Assembly (NCBI GenBank): GCA_029242715.1
Contig: JAQWTL010000018.1
Span: 62,001 to 126,000 of the forward strand
Source: Phycisphaerales bacterium
GTDB taxonomy: Bacteria > Planctomycetota > Phycisphaerae > Phycisphaerales > SM1A02
Length of the DNA: 64,000 nucleotides
Reading direction: 5' to 3'
Part shown: piece after piece, positions 15,574 to 24,169 of the stretch
How the letters are laid out: each line of letters opens with the position of its first letter
Numbering within the stretch: the stretch's first letter is position 1
Position numbers and translations under genes: made by a program
Notes under the pieces: generated by a model
What the model was told of the DNA's origin: nothing
The model's database searches: none
What the model saw: only the letters and a program-made list of their open reading frames with translations

Positions 15574-16236
15574 TCAGTCCCTGATATCCAGCAGTTGCTC
15601 CCGGAAATCAGCCACCGGGAAAAAACGACCGGGACTCGTCTGGCCGGGTGAAATGCCCGCATGGAGCTGAACCCGCTCAGCTGGAATCCGCAATTCCTGC
15701 TGAAGCCTCTGGACAAGTCGTACCAAGTGACGGATCTGACGGTCGCTGAAGGGGCGTCGCTGCCCATTACCGACCAGGCAGATACCGATTGAGTGGGCAT
15801 TATGGTGAGCGCCTGAGTTGCCTACGACGTGTGCCCCTGGAAGCTGTTGATTCCAGCGATAGCCGACATGTACCTCGCCATCAGCAAGGCCATTGCCATT
15901 GCCCAGGAGGAAGTGGTAGCCAAGTCCCTGATACCCCCAGCCAAGGTGGCGTCGGTGAATGGATTCCGCGGTACCAAATGGCTCGCCGAGGTGATGGATG
16001 ACAATTCCATCCCAGCGATCCCGATCCAGAGGCTGCTCGAGCCGGAAGAGTGGGTCATCTGCTGGTCGCTCCTGGAGATTACCCAGGTTGGTCAGAGGGA
16101 AGCCGGTAGCCTCAGTAGGGGTGCTCAGATCCAGTAGCAGGATTACAGCAGTCATTGCTGCAAAGAAACTGCCCAGGACGATCTGGGTACGCCGGGAAAT
16201 CGGTGCCTTCGAAGTGTCGCGTCCATGCTCGGTCAC
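15574..16236 (-). CDS. N-acetylmuramoyl-L-alanine amidase/PGRP-fold protein, membrane anchored
   Basis: About 220 residues from GTG 16236 (TTG 16269 is an alternative). One N-terminal membrane helix (IVLGSFFAAMTAVILLLDL) is followed by an amidase_2/peptidoglycan-recognition domain. GIVIHHLG carries the first zinc His, HNAHSIGICLVGN the conserved core, and VQLHAGISPGQTSPG the second zinc His. In amidases the residue before the final PG is Asp or Cys, the third ligand; here it is Ser. Ser at this site marks non-catalytic PGRPs, so the protein may bind rather than cut peptidoglycan. Confidence 0.85.
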   Translation of the reverse strand: MTEHGRDTSKAPISRRTQIVLGSFFAAMTAVILLLDLSTPTEATGFPLTNLGNLQERPADDPLFRLEQPLDRDRWDGIVIHHLGEPFGTAESIHRRHLGWGYQGLGYHFLLGNGNGLADGEVHVGYRWNQQLPGAHVVGNSGAHHNAHSIGICLVGNGQRRPFSDRQIRHLVRLVQRLQQELRIPAERVQLHAGISPGQTSPGRFFPVADFREQLLDIRD

Positions 16237-16422
16237 GTCAGGCAGGCATCCATTCCAGGGGAGAATCAATCAAGTGATTTGTGAAGTAAGGCACCAACAA
16301 TTCCTATCGGAGAATCACCCCCGTGTAACTTGAGCAAAGCCCGCTTAGAAAGGAGTTTCCAGCAGATTTGCTATCGGACCTCCCGCATTATCCGCGGATA
16401 TCTAACCGGAATTTGGACGTAA

Positions 16423-16629
16423 TCAATCATTCATCAGCCTCTGTCGCAAAGCCGGCTGTGGATTACCGAATGCATCCTTTGTCTCGCTTGGCTTTTCACC
16501 ATCACGAGCTTGATCATGTTGTGAAAACTGATTCCGTGGGAGCTTGTCATCAAACAACGGCCGGTAACACCCGGCCAGAGGGGACAAGAGGCACGAAGCC
16601 ATGGCAATTTGGAATTTCAGCTTTCGCAT
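16423..16629 (-). CDS. Small lipoprotein
   Basis: 68 residues with a lipoprotein signal MRKLKFQIAMASCLLSPLAG-Cys21. The mature part is a short charged tail with LPRNQF and FGNPQPALRQRL, a layout I associate with short planctomycete lipoproteins. It lies 36 bases after the larger lipoprotein gene and likely belongs to the clpP transcript. The function is unknown. Confidence 0.65.
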   Translation of the reverse strand: MRKLKFQIAMASCLLSPLAGCYRPLFDDKLPRNQFSQHDQARDGEKPSETKDAFGNPQPALRQRLMND

Positions 16630-16665
16630 GAGTTCATGGTACCCCGGGCTGGGGAAGAGTCGAAC

Positions 16666-17301
16666 TCAGCGTATGTCCACCTTGTCTCCACAGACCAGTT
16701 GCTGACCGGTTCGGAGATCGTCGTAGAAGATGTCCACATCCAGAGCTCGGGTTCCGTCTGGAAGATCCTCATCCTTGACAGGAACATTGATCATCCAGGT
16801 CGGCCCCCCAAAGACACCACCTCGCCAAGCCTCTCGAACCTCCTGAGGGGTAAGTTCGCCGCTGTAAAGCTCGCGTGGGGGCTGGCCCTGTGTGATAAGC
16901 GTGACCTGAACCCGCATGGATCCAGCCAGTTGAATGGGACGGTTATGGCCGTCGACTGCCTTGACATGGATCTCAAGTGGCCGATTGCCCGACTCATCTG
17001 GCTGTTGACGCCGGCCACTGGTCGCATCAATCTGGATATTGGTGACTACTGGAATGGCGGGATGGCCAGATATGGCCGATTCGATTTGCTCGCCATGAGC
17101 CGATTCCAGTTGAATCTCCAGTTCCTTGATCTTCAGATCGCGGGACCGATTCTCTTCCTCAAGATCATGGATACGTTCACGCAGTCCGGCATTGACCGCC
17201 CGGCTGCGATCTGTACAGGCCGACAGGCCAACCCAGATCACGAGGAGTGTCCATATGGGCGCAAGCCTTGTGATACACCGGACTGATCCGGAGCAACTCA
17301 T
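16666..17301 (-). CDS. Coiled-coil lipoprotein coupled to clpP
   Basis: 211 residues. The signal anchor ends VGLSAC with Cys29. Residues about 35-72 form a coiled coil ([20 protein letters not shown]), and the C-terminal 110 residues look like a beta-sandwich ([20 protein letters not shown]). The ATG overlaps the clpP stop by four bases, which is odd for a lipoprotein after a cytosolic protease. It probably faces the periplasm as an oligomer. I do not recognise a named family. Confidence 0.72.
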   Translation of the reverse strand: MSCSGSVRCITRLAPIWTLLVIWVGLSACTDRSRAVNAGLRERIHDLEEENRSRDLKIKELEIQLESAHGEQIESAISGHPAIPVVTNIQIDATSGRRQQPDESGNRPLEIHVKAVDGHNRPIQLAGSMRVQVTLITQGQPPRELYSGELTPQEVREAWRGGVFGGPTWMINVPVKDEDLPDGTRALDVDIFYDDLRTGQQLVCGDKVDIR

Positions 17302-17903
17302 TCCGAGGTAGCCGGCAGTTCATGGATTACGCGGTCAATCAACCCATACTCTGCCATCTGGTTGGCATCGAGCCATGTGTTGCGTTCGCAGTCCTCGCCG
17401 ATCTGATCGGGAGAGCGACCTGTCTGATCGGAATAGATCTTGTAAAGAACTTCACGGATGCGAAGCATCTCGCGAGCCTCGATCTCAAGATCCGTCGCCT
17501 GCCCTTCAAGAACACCGCCCAGCAGTGGCTGGTGCATGAGGTTCTTGGCATTCGGCAAACTGCAACGCTTGCCCTTCGCGCCCGAGCAACCGATCAGGGA
17601 TCCCATCGATGCCGCCTGGCCGATGATGTAGGTGGCGACATCGCACTGAACGAAGTTCATCGTGTCGATGATGCCCAGACCAGCAGTCACGGATCCCCCC
17701 GGAGAGTTCACGTACAGTGAAATTTCCGAATCACCGTCCTCGTTTGCCAGGAACAGGAGCTGCGCCACGACAAGATTTGCCATCTCGTCGGTGACCGGAC
17801 CTGAAACAAACACGATTCGATCGCGAAGCAGCCTTGAAAAGATGTCATAGGCTCGCTCGCCGCGACCTTCCTTCTCGATGACCATGGGAACTAGGTGGGA
17901 CAT
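17298..17903 (-). CDS. clpP: ClpP-family protease subunit with Asn in place of catalytic Asp
   Basis: 201 residues with the ClpP fold throughout. Ser99 (GQAASMGS) and His124 ([10 protein letters not shown]) of the triad are present. The third position reads [10 protein letters not shown], so Asn175 replaces the Asp of the usual ERD. The second clpP gene just upstream has an intact triad. Paired ClpPs with one altered subunit are known to form mixed rings, for example in cyanobacteria and actinobacteria. Here this subunit may be weak or depend on its partner. No clpX or clpA is nearby. Confidence 0.92.
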   Translation of the reverse strand: MSHLVPMVIEKEGRGERAYDIFSRLLRDRIVFVSGPVTDEMANLVVAQLLFLANEDGDSEISLYVNSPGGSVTAGLGIIDTMNFVQCDVATYIIGQAASMGSLIGCSGAKGKRCSLPNAKNLMHQPLLGGVLEGQATDLEIEAREMLRIREVLYKIYSDQTGRSPDQIGEDCERNTWLDANQMAEYGLIDRVIHELPATSE

Positions 17904-17948
17904 GCCGTTGCCGTTCTCGGAAAAAAGGGTGTGTGGTAGTCAGAACTA

Positions 17949-18620
17949 CTACTTGGAATCTTCAGGAAATTCACAGACGACGTCGACGAGACCATAATCC
18001 TTGGCCTCATTCGCGGAAAAGAACTTGTCACGCTCACTGTCAGCGGCAACCTTGTCGAATGGCTGGCCGGTGTGTTCAGAGAGGATTGTGTTCAAGGCAG
18101 CTTTGGACTTGACGATTTCATCCGCCTGGATCTTCACATCGCTTGCCTGGCCAGTGACACCGCCATAAGGCTGGTGAATCATGACCTTTGCATGCGGGAG
18201 GATGTGCCTTTGACCTGCTGTCCCTGACGCAAGCAGAAGTGCTGCACCAGAGTAGGCGCGACCAATGCAGTACGTCGCCACATCGCTGGAGATGAAACGC
18301 ATGGTGTCATAGATCGCCAATGTGTCATCAACGGCTCCACCATGTGAATTGATGTAGAAGTTGATCGTCTGGCTGCGCTTCTGATCTTCCAGGTAAAGCA
18401 TCTGCATCATCACACGAGATGCTGTCGAGTAATTGATGTCTCCGATCAGGAAGATGATCCGATTCTCAAGAAGCAGTTCATCCAGGGTCATCTCACGCGT
18501 TCGTTGCATGGTCGGCGTTGCAGCCCGATTGCCCTGAGGTGAGATCGGAAGAACATTCGGGTTCCCGAGGGACGCCCGGGGGTCAAGCACGTGGGGTGTG
18601 GAAAAATCCATCATGGTCAT
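17949..18620 (-). CDS. clpP: ATP-dependent Clp protease proteolytic subunit
   Basis: 223 residues from ATG 18620, preceded by AGGAG at eight bases; an in-frame start at 18665 lies upstream. The N-terminal extension of about 45 residues is longer than in E. coli and probably partly cleaved. The triad is complete: Ser in GRAYSGAALLLASG, His in VMIHQPYGG, Asp in DSERDKFF. It lies 45 bases ahead of the second clpP gene, so they should be co-expressed and may form a mixed tetradecamer degrading unfolded proteins with a Clp ATPase. Confidence 0.93.
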   Translation of the reverse strand: MTMMDFSTPHVLDPRASLGNPNVLPISPQGNRAATPTMQRTREMTLDELLLENRIIFLIGDINYSTASRVMMQMLYLEDQKRSQTINFYINSHGGAVDDTLAIYDTMRFISSDVATYCIGRAYSGAALLLASGTAGQRHILPHAKVMIHQPYGGVTGQASDVKIQADEIVKSKAALNTILSEHTGQPFDKVAADSERDKFFSANEAKDYGLVDVVCEFPEDSK

Positions 18621-18712
18621 CGCTCCGCTCCTGGAAGGGCGGCTGCCTCCTTGGAAGAATGGCATGATAGGACGGTGGCGAAGAATGCGTACAGTCGATC
18701 GGGCACCATTCG

Positions 18713-20350
18713 TCAGTCATCGAACTCAGCGGCCGATGGGCTGTTGGAAGCGGGCATTCGAGGCGTATCCGTATCCCCAGGATCCCCATCCCGAGCCAGT
18801 GGCAGTCGAAGCAGGAAGCGTGCACCGGCTGTAAAAGCCTCATCCAGTTCCAGAGATCCGGCATGCTCTTCAGCGATCTTGCGTGTCACGGCAAGTCCTA
18901 GCCCTGTCCCACGCTGGCCCTTGCTGGAGGCGAATGGCTGGAAAACCTCTGCCTGACGGTTTGGCTCGATACCGTCCCCGTTGTCTTCAACACCGATGAT
19001 CACCCAATCACACGAGTCGTCGACCTGGAGCCGAACCACTATTCGACCCGTCTTTGCCGAAACGGCCTCAATGGCATTGGTCAACAGGTTCAAGATCGCC
19101 TGGTGAAACGCGGATGCATCGACTGGAACCGGCGGGAGATCCTGATCACCTTCCAGATGAATCGTCACCTTCCGGTGCCTGCATTGAACTGCCAGCAGGT
19201 CGATGGCCTCCTGAATGATGGGGCCGACCTGAACCCGCTCCGTTTCCAGAGAAGCGGATCTGGACCACGCCAGCATGTTGAAGGTCAGGTCATGAATTCT
19301 GTCCAGGTTCCGTGACAGGATGGGCCAGGCCTCTCCGGCCATCTCAAGATCTCCTCTGGAGAGCGCCAGTTCAATGGCGCCGGCGCCGCCCCGCAGCCCC
19401 TGCATGATGTTCTTGACCGCATGGGAGATCGTCGCCACAGTTTCGCCCATGCTGATGAGTCGCGCTCTTTGCAACTTGTTGGCGGCTGCATCTGCATTCA
19501 CGATGGCCAGTGAGACCTGTTTGGAAACGGCGCTGAGCAGACGGATGTCGGATTCCGTCCAGGCCGCTGGCGCCTCTCGTTGTTCAATGAGAATCAAGCC
19601 AAATATGGAGTCGCCCATTTGCAGGGGGGTCGCCATCAGAGAACGATGGCCATGCTTGCTGATCGACTCGTCATTCTTGAACCGCGGATCGACCGCAGCG
19701 TCAATGACCAGCAACGGTCGGCGTTGATTCCTGACTCGCTGAACGATTGACTCACTCCAGGCTTCATGCTTGCCGCGTTTCACAAACGGCGGCATCCCTT
19801 CTTCGCCCTTGCTGGAGAGCAGAACGAAAACAGTCTCCGCCGAGAATTCCTTCATGATCATGTCGACGACATGTTCAAGCAGTTCCGATGCCGATCCTGC
19901 TGAAACCACTAATGATGAAAGAGATTCGAGCATGCGAAGCCTTGCCTGCGCTGCTTCGAGGGTTGCCGGCAGTTCCTGTTGTTCAGACATCGCCACGGTT
20001 CCGCCGCTCGGAACATCGACAGGTGCATCAGCCATTGCAGCCGGGCCGCCGATCAGGCGAGCAGCCTCCACCATGCGCAGGACGGTTTCGCCACACGTGA
20101 TCTCATCACCGACACGAAGGGCAATACGTTGTTCCACTCGGCGGCCGTTGAGCCATGTGCCATTGGCAGATTGAAGATCATCAAGCCACCATGACTCTCC
20201 ATCCGGAGTCAGTTCCGCGTGCCGCCGACTCACCGACCGATCGGTCAATGGCAATGCCTCGGATGATCTGCCAAGAAGTTGTGGCTCACCATCGGGCAAC
20301 GGATAGGTACGCCCCTGATCGACACCTCGAATGACCTCGAGAGCCAGCAT
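18713..20350 (-). CDS. FHA-GAF sensor histidine kinase
   Basis: About 545 residues from ATG 20350. An N-terminal FHA domain (LLGRSSEALPLTDRSVSRRH, SANGTWLNG) binds phosphothreonine peptides. A GAF domain (about 135-285) and a HisKA segment with the phospho-acceptor in ATISHAVKNIMQGL follow. Last comes a HATPase with NLLTNAIEA, DNGDGI and GTGLGLAV. No membrane segment is present, so it is cytosolic. FHA input suggests cross-talk with Ser/Thr kinases such as the one at 14399. No response regulator is adjacent. It is divergent from holA. Confidence 0.92.
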   Translation of the reverse strand: MLALEVIRGVDQGRTYPLPDGEPQLLGRSSEALPLTDRSVSRRHAELTPDGESWWLDDLQSANGTWLNGRRVEQRIALRVGDEITCGETVLRMVEAARLIGGPAAMADAPVDVPSGGTVAMSEQQELPATLEAAQARLRMLESLSSLVVSAGSASELLEHVVDMIMKEFSAETVFVLLSSKGEEGMPPFVKRGKHEAWSESIVQRVRNQRRPLLVIDAAVDPRFKNDESISKHGHRSLMATPLQMGDSIFGLILIEQREAPAAWTESDIRLLSAVSKQVSLAIVNADAAANKLQRARLISMGETVATISHAVKNIMQGLRGGAGAIELALSRGDLEMAGEAWPILSRNLDRIHDLTFNMLAWSRSASLETERVQVGPIIQEAIDLLAVQCRHRKVTIHLEGDQDLPPVPVDASAFHQAILNLLTNAIEAVSAKTGRIVVRLQVDDSCDWVIIGVEDNGDGIEPNRQAEVFQPFASSKGQRGTGLGLAVTRKIAEEHAGSLELDEAFTAGARFLLRLPLARDGDPGDTDTPRMPASNSPSAAEFDD

Positions 20351-20413
20351 GTCATCATGGTAACCACCGATCCACATCTCCCCCAGCGTGGCCCACGCAG
20401 GTACCCTGCAGCT

Positions 20414-21511
20414 ATGGCACCTCCTCGCCAATCTTGGAATACCTCCAGTTCGAAGAAAACAGCCTTCGATACCTTCTCATTCGATGGCACCGAGAAGTGT
20501 GTGGTGATGGTCTGCCGTGACTCCTACCTCCGAAGCCACAACACCGCGGAGGTGGCCAGAGTGCTCGAGTCGATACATGGAGAAATCGATCGATTCGAGT
20601 TCGATGGGGACACGGATTCCGCTGGTGACGTACTTGAGGAACTTCAGGCGGTCGGGCTCCTGCACAATCACAAGCTCGTGATCCTGGACAAGGCAGACCG
20701 TTTCCTTGTGAGCAAGGGCGATGAGGAAAGCGGGAAGAAGTCAAAGGGAGCCAGCCGTTCACGCCAGCTGATGGAACGGTATTCACAGAATCCCAGCGAG
20801 GGTGCCACGCTGCTGCTTCGGTCCGAAACCTGGCGCGGCGGCAATCTCGACAAGCACATGCATGTGTTCCGCCTGGGCGTTGAAGACGAAAATAAAGCCG
20901 CTGGTTGGTGTCTCAAGCGTTGCCCCAAGGCCCATGAAGTCGAGATTGATGCGGAGGCGGCACAACTGCTGGTCAGCCGGGTAGGCATGGATCTTGGTCG
21001 CCTGGATGGAGAATTGGCCAAGCTGGCAACTCTTACGAAAGCTGGTTCCAAGATCACGATTCGAGAAGTCCGTGAAGCCGTAGGTGCATCGCGGGAGGAA
21101 GAAGGCTGGGCGATCAAGACGGCCGTCGTCCTGGATGGGCCGGAGGGAAGCCTGCAAACCATTCGTGAGATCTTCGACCTCTCACGGGATCGACAGGACG
21201 TTCCAGCTTTCTGGGCCATCACTGAATTGCTGCGAAGCCTTCATGCGGCCTCAGCGATGATGAAACAAGGGATTTCGCCAGGACAGGCCCAGCGAGCCGC
21301 CGGGATCTTTGACCGCAAGGGTGAACGTCGGACGGCTGACCGAGTGATGCGTATCGCCCAGAAAATGGAGCCAGCTGAAGCAGCCACCCGACTTCAGCAG
21401 GTCATGAAGATCCAGGCTGATCTCCGACGTGGAATTGGGACTCCAAAGCACGCTCTTGAAGGTCTGACGGTCATCCTTGCCGATAGAGTCCGAGAGCTGT
21501 GCCCCCGCTGA
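20414..21511 (+). CDS. holA: DNA polymerase III delta subunit
   Basis: 365 residues. The subunit opens the sliding clamp within the clamp loader. The N-terminal AAA-like domain contains LHNHKLVILDKADRFL, then RSRQLMERYSQNPSEGATLL. The middle has LVSRVGMDLGRLDGELAKLA, a hallmark of HolA, and the C-terminal collar domain follows (WAITELLRSLHAA). Walker A is absent, as expected for delta. ATG 20414 is chosen because the upstream in-frame stretch overlaps the divergent kinase start. The dnaN clamp is encoded 12 kb away. Confidence 0.9.
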   Translation: MAPPRQSWNTSSSKKTAFDTFSFDGTEKCVVMVCRDSYLRSHNTAEVARVLESIHGEIDRFEFDGDTDSAGDVLEELQAVGLLHNHKLVILDKADRFLVSKGDEESGKKSKGASRSRQLMERYSQNPSEGATLLLRSETWRGGNLDKHMHVFRLGVEDENKAAGWCLKRCPKAHEVEIDAEAAQLLVSRVGMDLGRLDGELAKLATLTKAGSKITIREVREAVGASREEEGWAIKTAVVLDGPEGSLQTIREIFDLSRDRQDVPAFWAITELLRSLHAASAMMKQGISPGQAQRAAGIFDRKGERRTADRVMRIAQKMEPAEAATRLQQVMKIQADLRRGIGTPKHALEGLTVILADRVRELCPR

Positions 21512-21576
21512 ACATGTCTCAGTGGTCATCACGGCGATCAAGGCCATGGATGGCCCTACGCGTGTCAGGAGGACAC

Positions 21577-22710
21577 ATGCCCGTTTCAAGGAAGCTATTG
21601 CTGCTTTTGTCCGCGTCACTGCTGGCGCCTCCCATTGCCTGCCGTAGTTCCAAGGGACCTCAGCAGGGCATGTCCCGCACCATGGAAGCACCCATGGGTA
21701 GGGCAGAGCCATCTCCCATGGCGGACACCTCTCCCACGCCAACCGCTGCTGAAGCCATTGCCACCCGAGCCCGTCAGGATCTCCTGGACAGCATGGCAAT
21801 CGGTACCAATGCAGGCGGGGGCATGGTTGCCCCGAATGATCTGCAGGAAACGACCGTCGTTACATGGACGGATCCTCTGGCAGCCCAATCAGGGCCAACA
21901 AATCCGGCGGAGGCCTCAGCCCCAGTCAGTTCACCTGGGACAACACTCATTGGAACGGATGAAGTCTCAGCGCCATCCACGGATATCACCCAACTCACCA
22001 ATGCCCTGGCTCATGCACTTCATGACCGCAGCCATGATGGCACAACGCCCATGCGGGATCTGACGGTACTGGCAGCCCTCGCAATGCTTGATTCGGAACG
22101 TGCTTTGAATACAGAAACCCTCGGACCTCTGACGGAGGACGAGCGGGTCGTGCTGAACGCGATGCAGGAATGGTTCCTCGCCATGGAGGCCGGTCTGGAT
22201 GACCAGGAAGCCGTGCTGGACACGATGATGGAATCCCTTCGCGGACTCCAGGCCTCACTTCGCCGTTCATCGGATTTCGGTTTGTCAGAAACGTCTCTGG
22301 TCACCCGGGTGGGAGGCTTCGGCGATGTGGATGAATGGAGCTTGCGCAACGAGCAGGCGCAATACAACTTCATTGCCCATACCGGTCAGGAAATCATTCT
22401 CTACCTTGAACTGCAGGGATTCGAGAGCCGGCTCGATGGGGGAGGCCGCTGGGAAACTTCAACAAGCCAGCAACTGGTCATCTATTCGGACCGTGATGGC
22501 ATTCCGGTCTGGCGTGAACAGTGGCAGACGGCCACTGATCATGCAGGAAGCCGTCGCAATGATTACTTCACTGCACAGAAGGTGACCATACCGACCAACC
22601 TGTCAGTCGGAAAATACCAGTTGAAGGTCCGGGTGCGCGATGAGTTCTCACAATCGGAATCGGAAGCCACCATCCCATTCGTGATGACGGCCGCAGTCCT
22701 CTCACCGTGA
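21577..22710 (+). CDS. Secreted lipoprotein, conserved planctomycete hypothetical
   Basis: 378 residues from ATG 21577, preceded by AGGAGGACAC. Lipobox APPIAC with Cys22. A low-complexity Met/Pro/Thr-rich linker leads to a helical middle and a beta-rich C-terminal domain (about 255-375). The latter contains VTRVGGFGDV and QEIILYLELQGFESR, then KVTIPTNLSVGKYQLKVRVR. This C-terminal pattern recurs in planctomycete proteins with no assigned role. Probably periplasmic or outer-membrane anchored. Confidence 0.78.
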   Translation: MPVSRKLLLLLSASLLAPPIACRSSKGPQQGMSRTMEAPMGRAEPSPMADTSPTPTAAEAIATRARQDLLDSMAIGTNAGGGMVAPNDLQETTVVTWTDPLAAQSGPTNPAEASAPVSSPGTTLIGTDEVSAPSTDITQLTNALAHALHDRSHDGTTPMRDLTVLAALAMLDSERALNTETLGPLTEDERVVLNAMQEWFLAMEAGLDDQEAVLDTMMESLRGLQASLRRSSDFGLSETSLVTRVGGFGDVDEWSLRNEQAQYNFIAHTGQEIILYLELQGFESRLDGGGRWETSTSQQLVIYSDRDGIPVWREQWQTATDHAGSRRNDYFTAQKVTIPTNLSVGKYQLKVRVRDEFSQSESEATIPFVMTAAVLSP

Positions 22711-22716
22711 GTTGAA

Positions 22717-23088
22717 CTATTCGCAGCCCTGGGCCGCTGGAACGTGGTCATCGGCATGTGAACTGCCGGATGCCTTGACGAAGACTTCACAGCAGGTGAA
22801 TGTCTTTCCTGGAGAATTGAATTCAATTCGCTTCCTGGTGACTGCCTGACCGCCAAAGGCGCCACGTTTAGCTGTTATCCAGACCAGTGCCACGTTGTTC
22901 TCAACGCTTGAACGGTTGATCGTTGCTTCCCAACCGCTGGAAGGAAACGTGAATTCAATTGTTGCGGAATTGTCTTCCACAGCAACTGCAACAGCAGGTC
23001 CGTCATATCCCGGCACGGATGTGACGCAGCCGGCAAGGCTGAGAACAGCCGTACAAGCCAGGCACGATCCTGCCCATTTCATATTCAA
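22717..23088 (-). CDS. Small lipoprotein coupled to sucD
   Basis: 123 residues with signal [20 protein letters not shown]-Cys21. The mature part is mostly beta-like ([27 protein letters not shown]) and has a late CC pair. Its ATG overlaps the sucD stop by four bases. The function is unknown, and coupling to a TCA-cycle enzyme is probably positional. Confidence 0.72.
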   Translation of the reverse strand: MNMKWAGSCLACTAVLSLAGCVTSVPGYDGPAVAVAVEDNSATIEFTFPSSGWEATINRSSVENNVALVWITAKRGAFGGQAVTRKRIEFNSPGKTFTCCEVFVKASGSSHADDHVPAAQGCE

Positions 23089-24050
23089 GAGGTCACCCCA
23101 TGTGTCACATCAAGGCCGAGTGCCTCAGCCATGCGTGTTCCGAGATCCGCTGGGGATTCGCAAACAGTCACTCCACAGGATGCAAGGGCATCCATCTTGG
23201 CCTGAGCGGTGTCATCACTTCCGCCGATGATCGCACCAGCATGACCCATTCGCTTGCCCTTTGGTGCCGTACGACCAGCAATGAAAGCGGTCACGGGCTT
23301 GTTCATGTTCGCCTTGATCCACTCGCCTGCTTCTGCTTCGTCAGTGCCACCAATCTCGCCGATCATGACAACACCATCGGTTGCAGAATCCGCTTCAAAT
23401 CGCTCGAGCAGATCAATGAATCCCATTCCTCGAATTGGATCACCGCCAATACCGACACACGTCGTCTGGCCAAGTCCCATTGCGGATGTCTGCCAGACAG
23501 CCTCATAAGTCAGTGTTCCACTGCGGCTGATGATGCCGACAGCCTTGCCAGATGGTGCATCGCTGGGCGCCTGCTGAATGTAGCCGGGCATGATTCCGAT
23601 CTTGCAGCCATCGCGGAATGTGGCATTGGATCCTTCGCCATCAACCTTCACGCCAGGTGTGATGACACCCGGACAGTTGGGGCCGATCAGGCAGCAATCC
23701 GGGAATTCACGAAGGATCTGCTTGGTACGAACCATGTCCTGAACAGGAATGCCCTCTGTGATGCAGCACACCACGCCCAGGCCAGCGTGCGCTGCTTCCA
23801 GAATGGCATCAGCTGCAAACGGCGGCGGGACGAAGATCATCGTCGCCGTAGCACCCGTCGCATCAACTGCCTGCTGAACGGTATCGAAGATCGGTAGACC
23901 ATTAGCGTCCTTGGTACCACCCTTGCCTGGCGTGGTGCCTCCGACCATCTTGGTGCCGTAATCAAGACAGCCCTTGGTATGAAAAGCACCAGATGTGCCG
24001 GTGATGCCTTGGCAAATGACCTTGGTCGAGCCATCCACGAGGATAGACAT
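23085..24050 (-). CDS. sucD: Succinyl-CoA synthetase alpha subunit
   Basis: Substrate-level phosphorylation step of the TCA cycle (succinyl-CoA to succinate with ATP or GTP). 321 residues. The CoA-binding Rossmann part has [15 protein letters not shown] and [12 protein letters not shown]. The phosphohistidine is His270 in [17 protein letters not shown] short insert (about residues 160-168) follows IGIMPGYI, otherwise length and motifs are standard. The beta subunit sucC is not adjacent in this window. Confidence 0.95.
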   Translation of the reverse strand: MSILVDGSTKVICQGITGTSGAFHTKGCLDYGTKMVGGTTPGKGGTKDANGLPIFDTVQQAVDATGATATMIFVPPPFAADAILEAAHAGLGVVCCITEGIPVQDMVRTKQILREFPDCCLIGPNCPGVITPGVKVDGEGSNATFRDGCKIGIMPGYIQQAPSDAPSGKAVGIISRSGTLTYEAVWQTSAMGLGQTTCVGIGGDPIRGMGFIDLLERFEADSATDGVVMIGEIGGTDEAEAGEWIKANMNKPVTAFIAGRTAPKGKRMGHAGAIIGGSDDTAQAKMDALASCGVTVCESPADLGTRMAEALGLDVTHGVTS

Positions 24051-24169
24051 GGTTCTCTCCCTGCTGGACCAGACGGGGCCTCATCGAGGCCGAACGACAA
24101 GTCTAGCAGGCGGCAGTGATCTGTCGCCAGATCGAGCCGGTGGGAACGCTGTCAGGTGCTCCTGGTGAG

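Noticed and set aside
23100-23897. 265-residue plus-strand frame
   Set aside because: Complete antisense of sucD; His/Cys-rich composition typical of a shadow.
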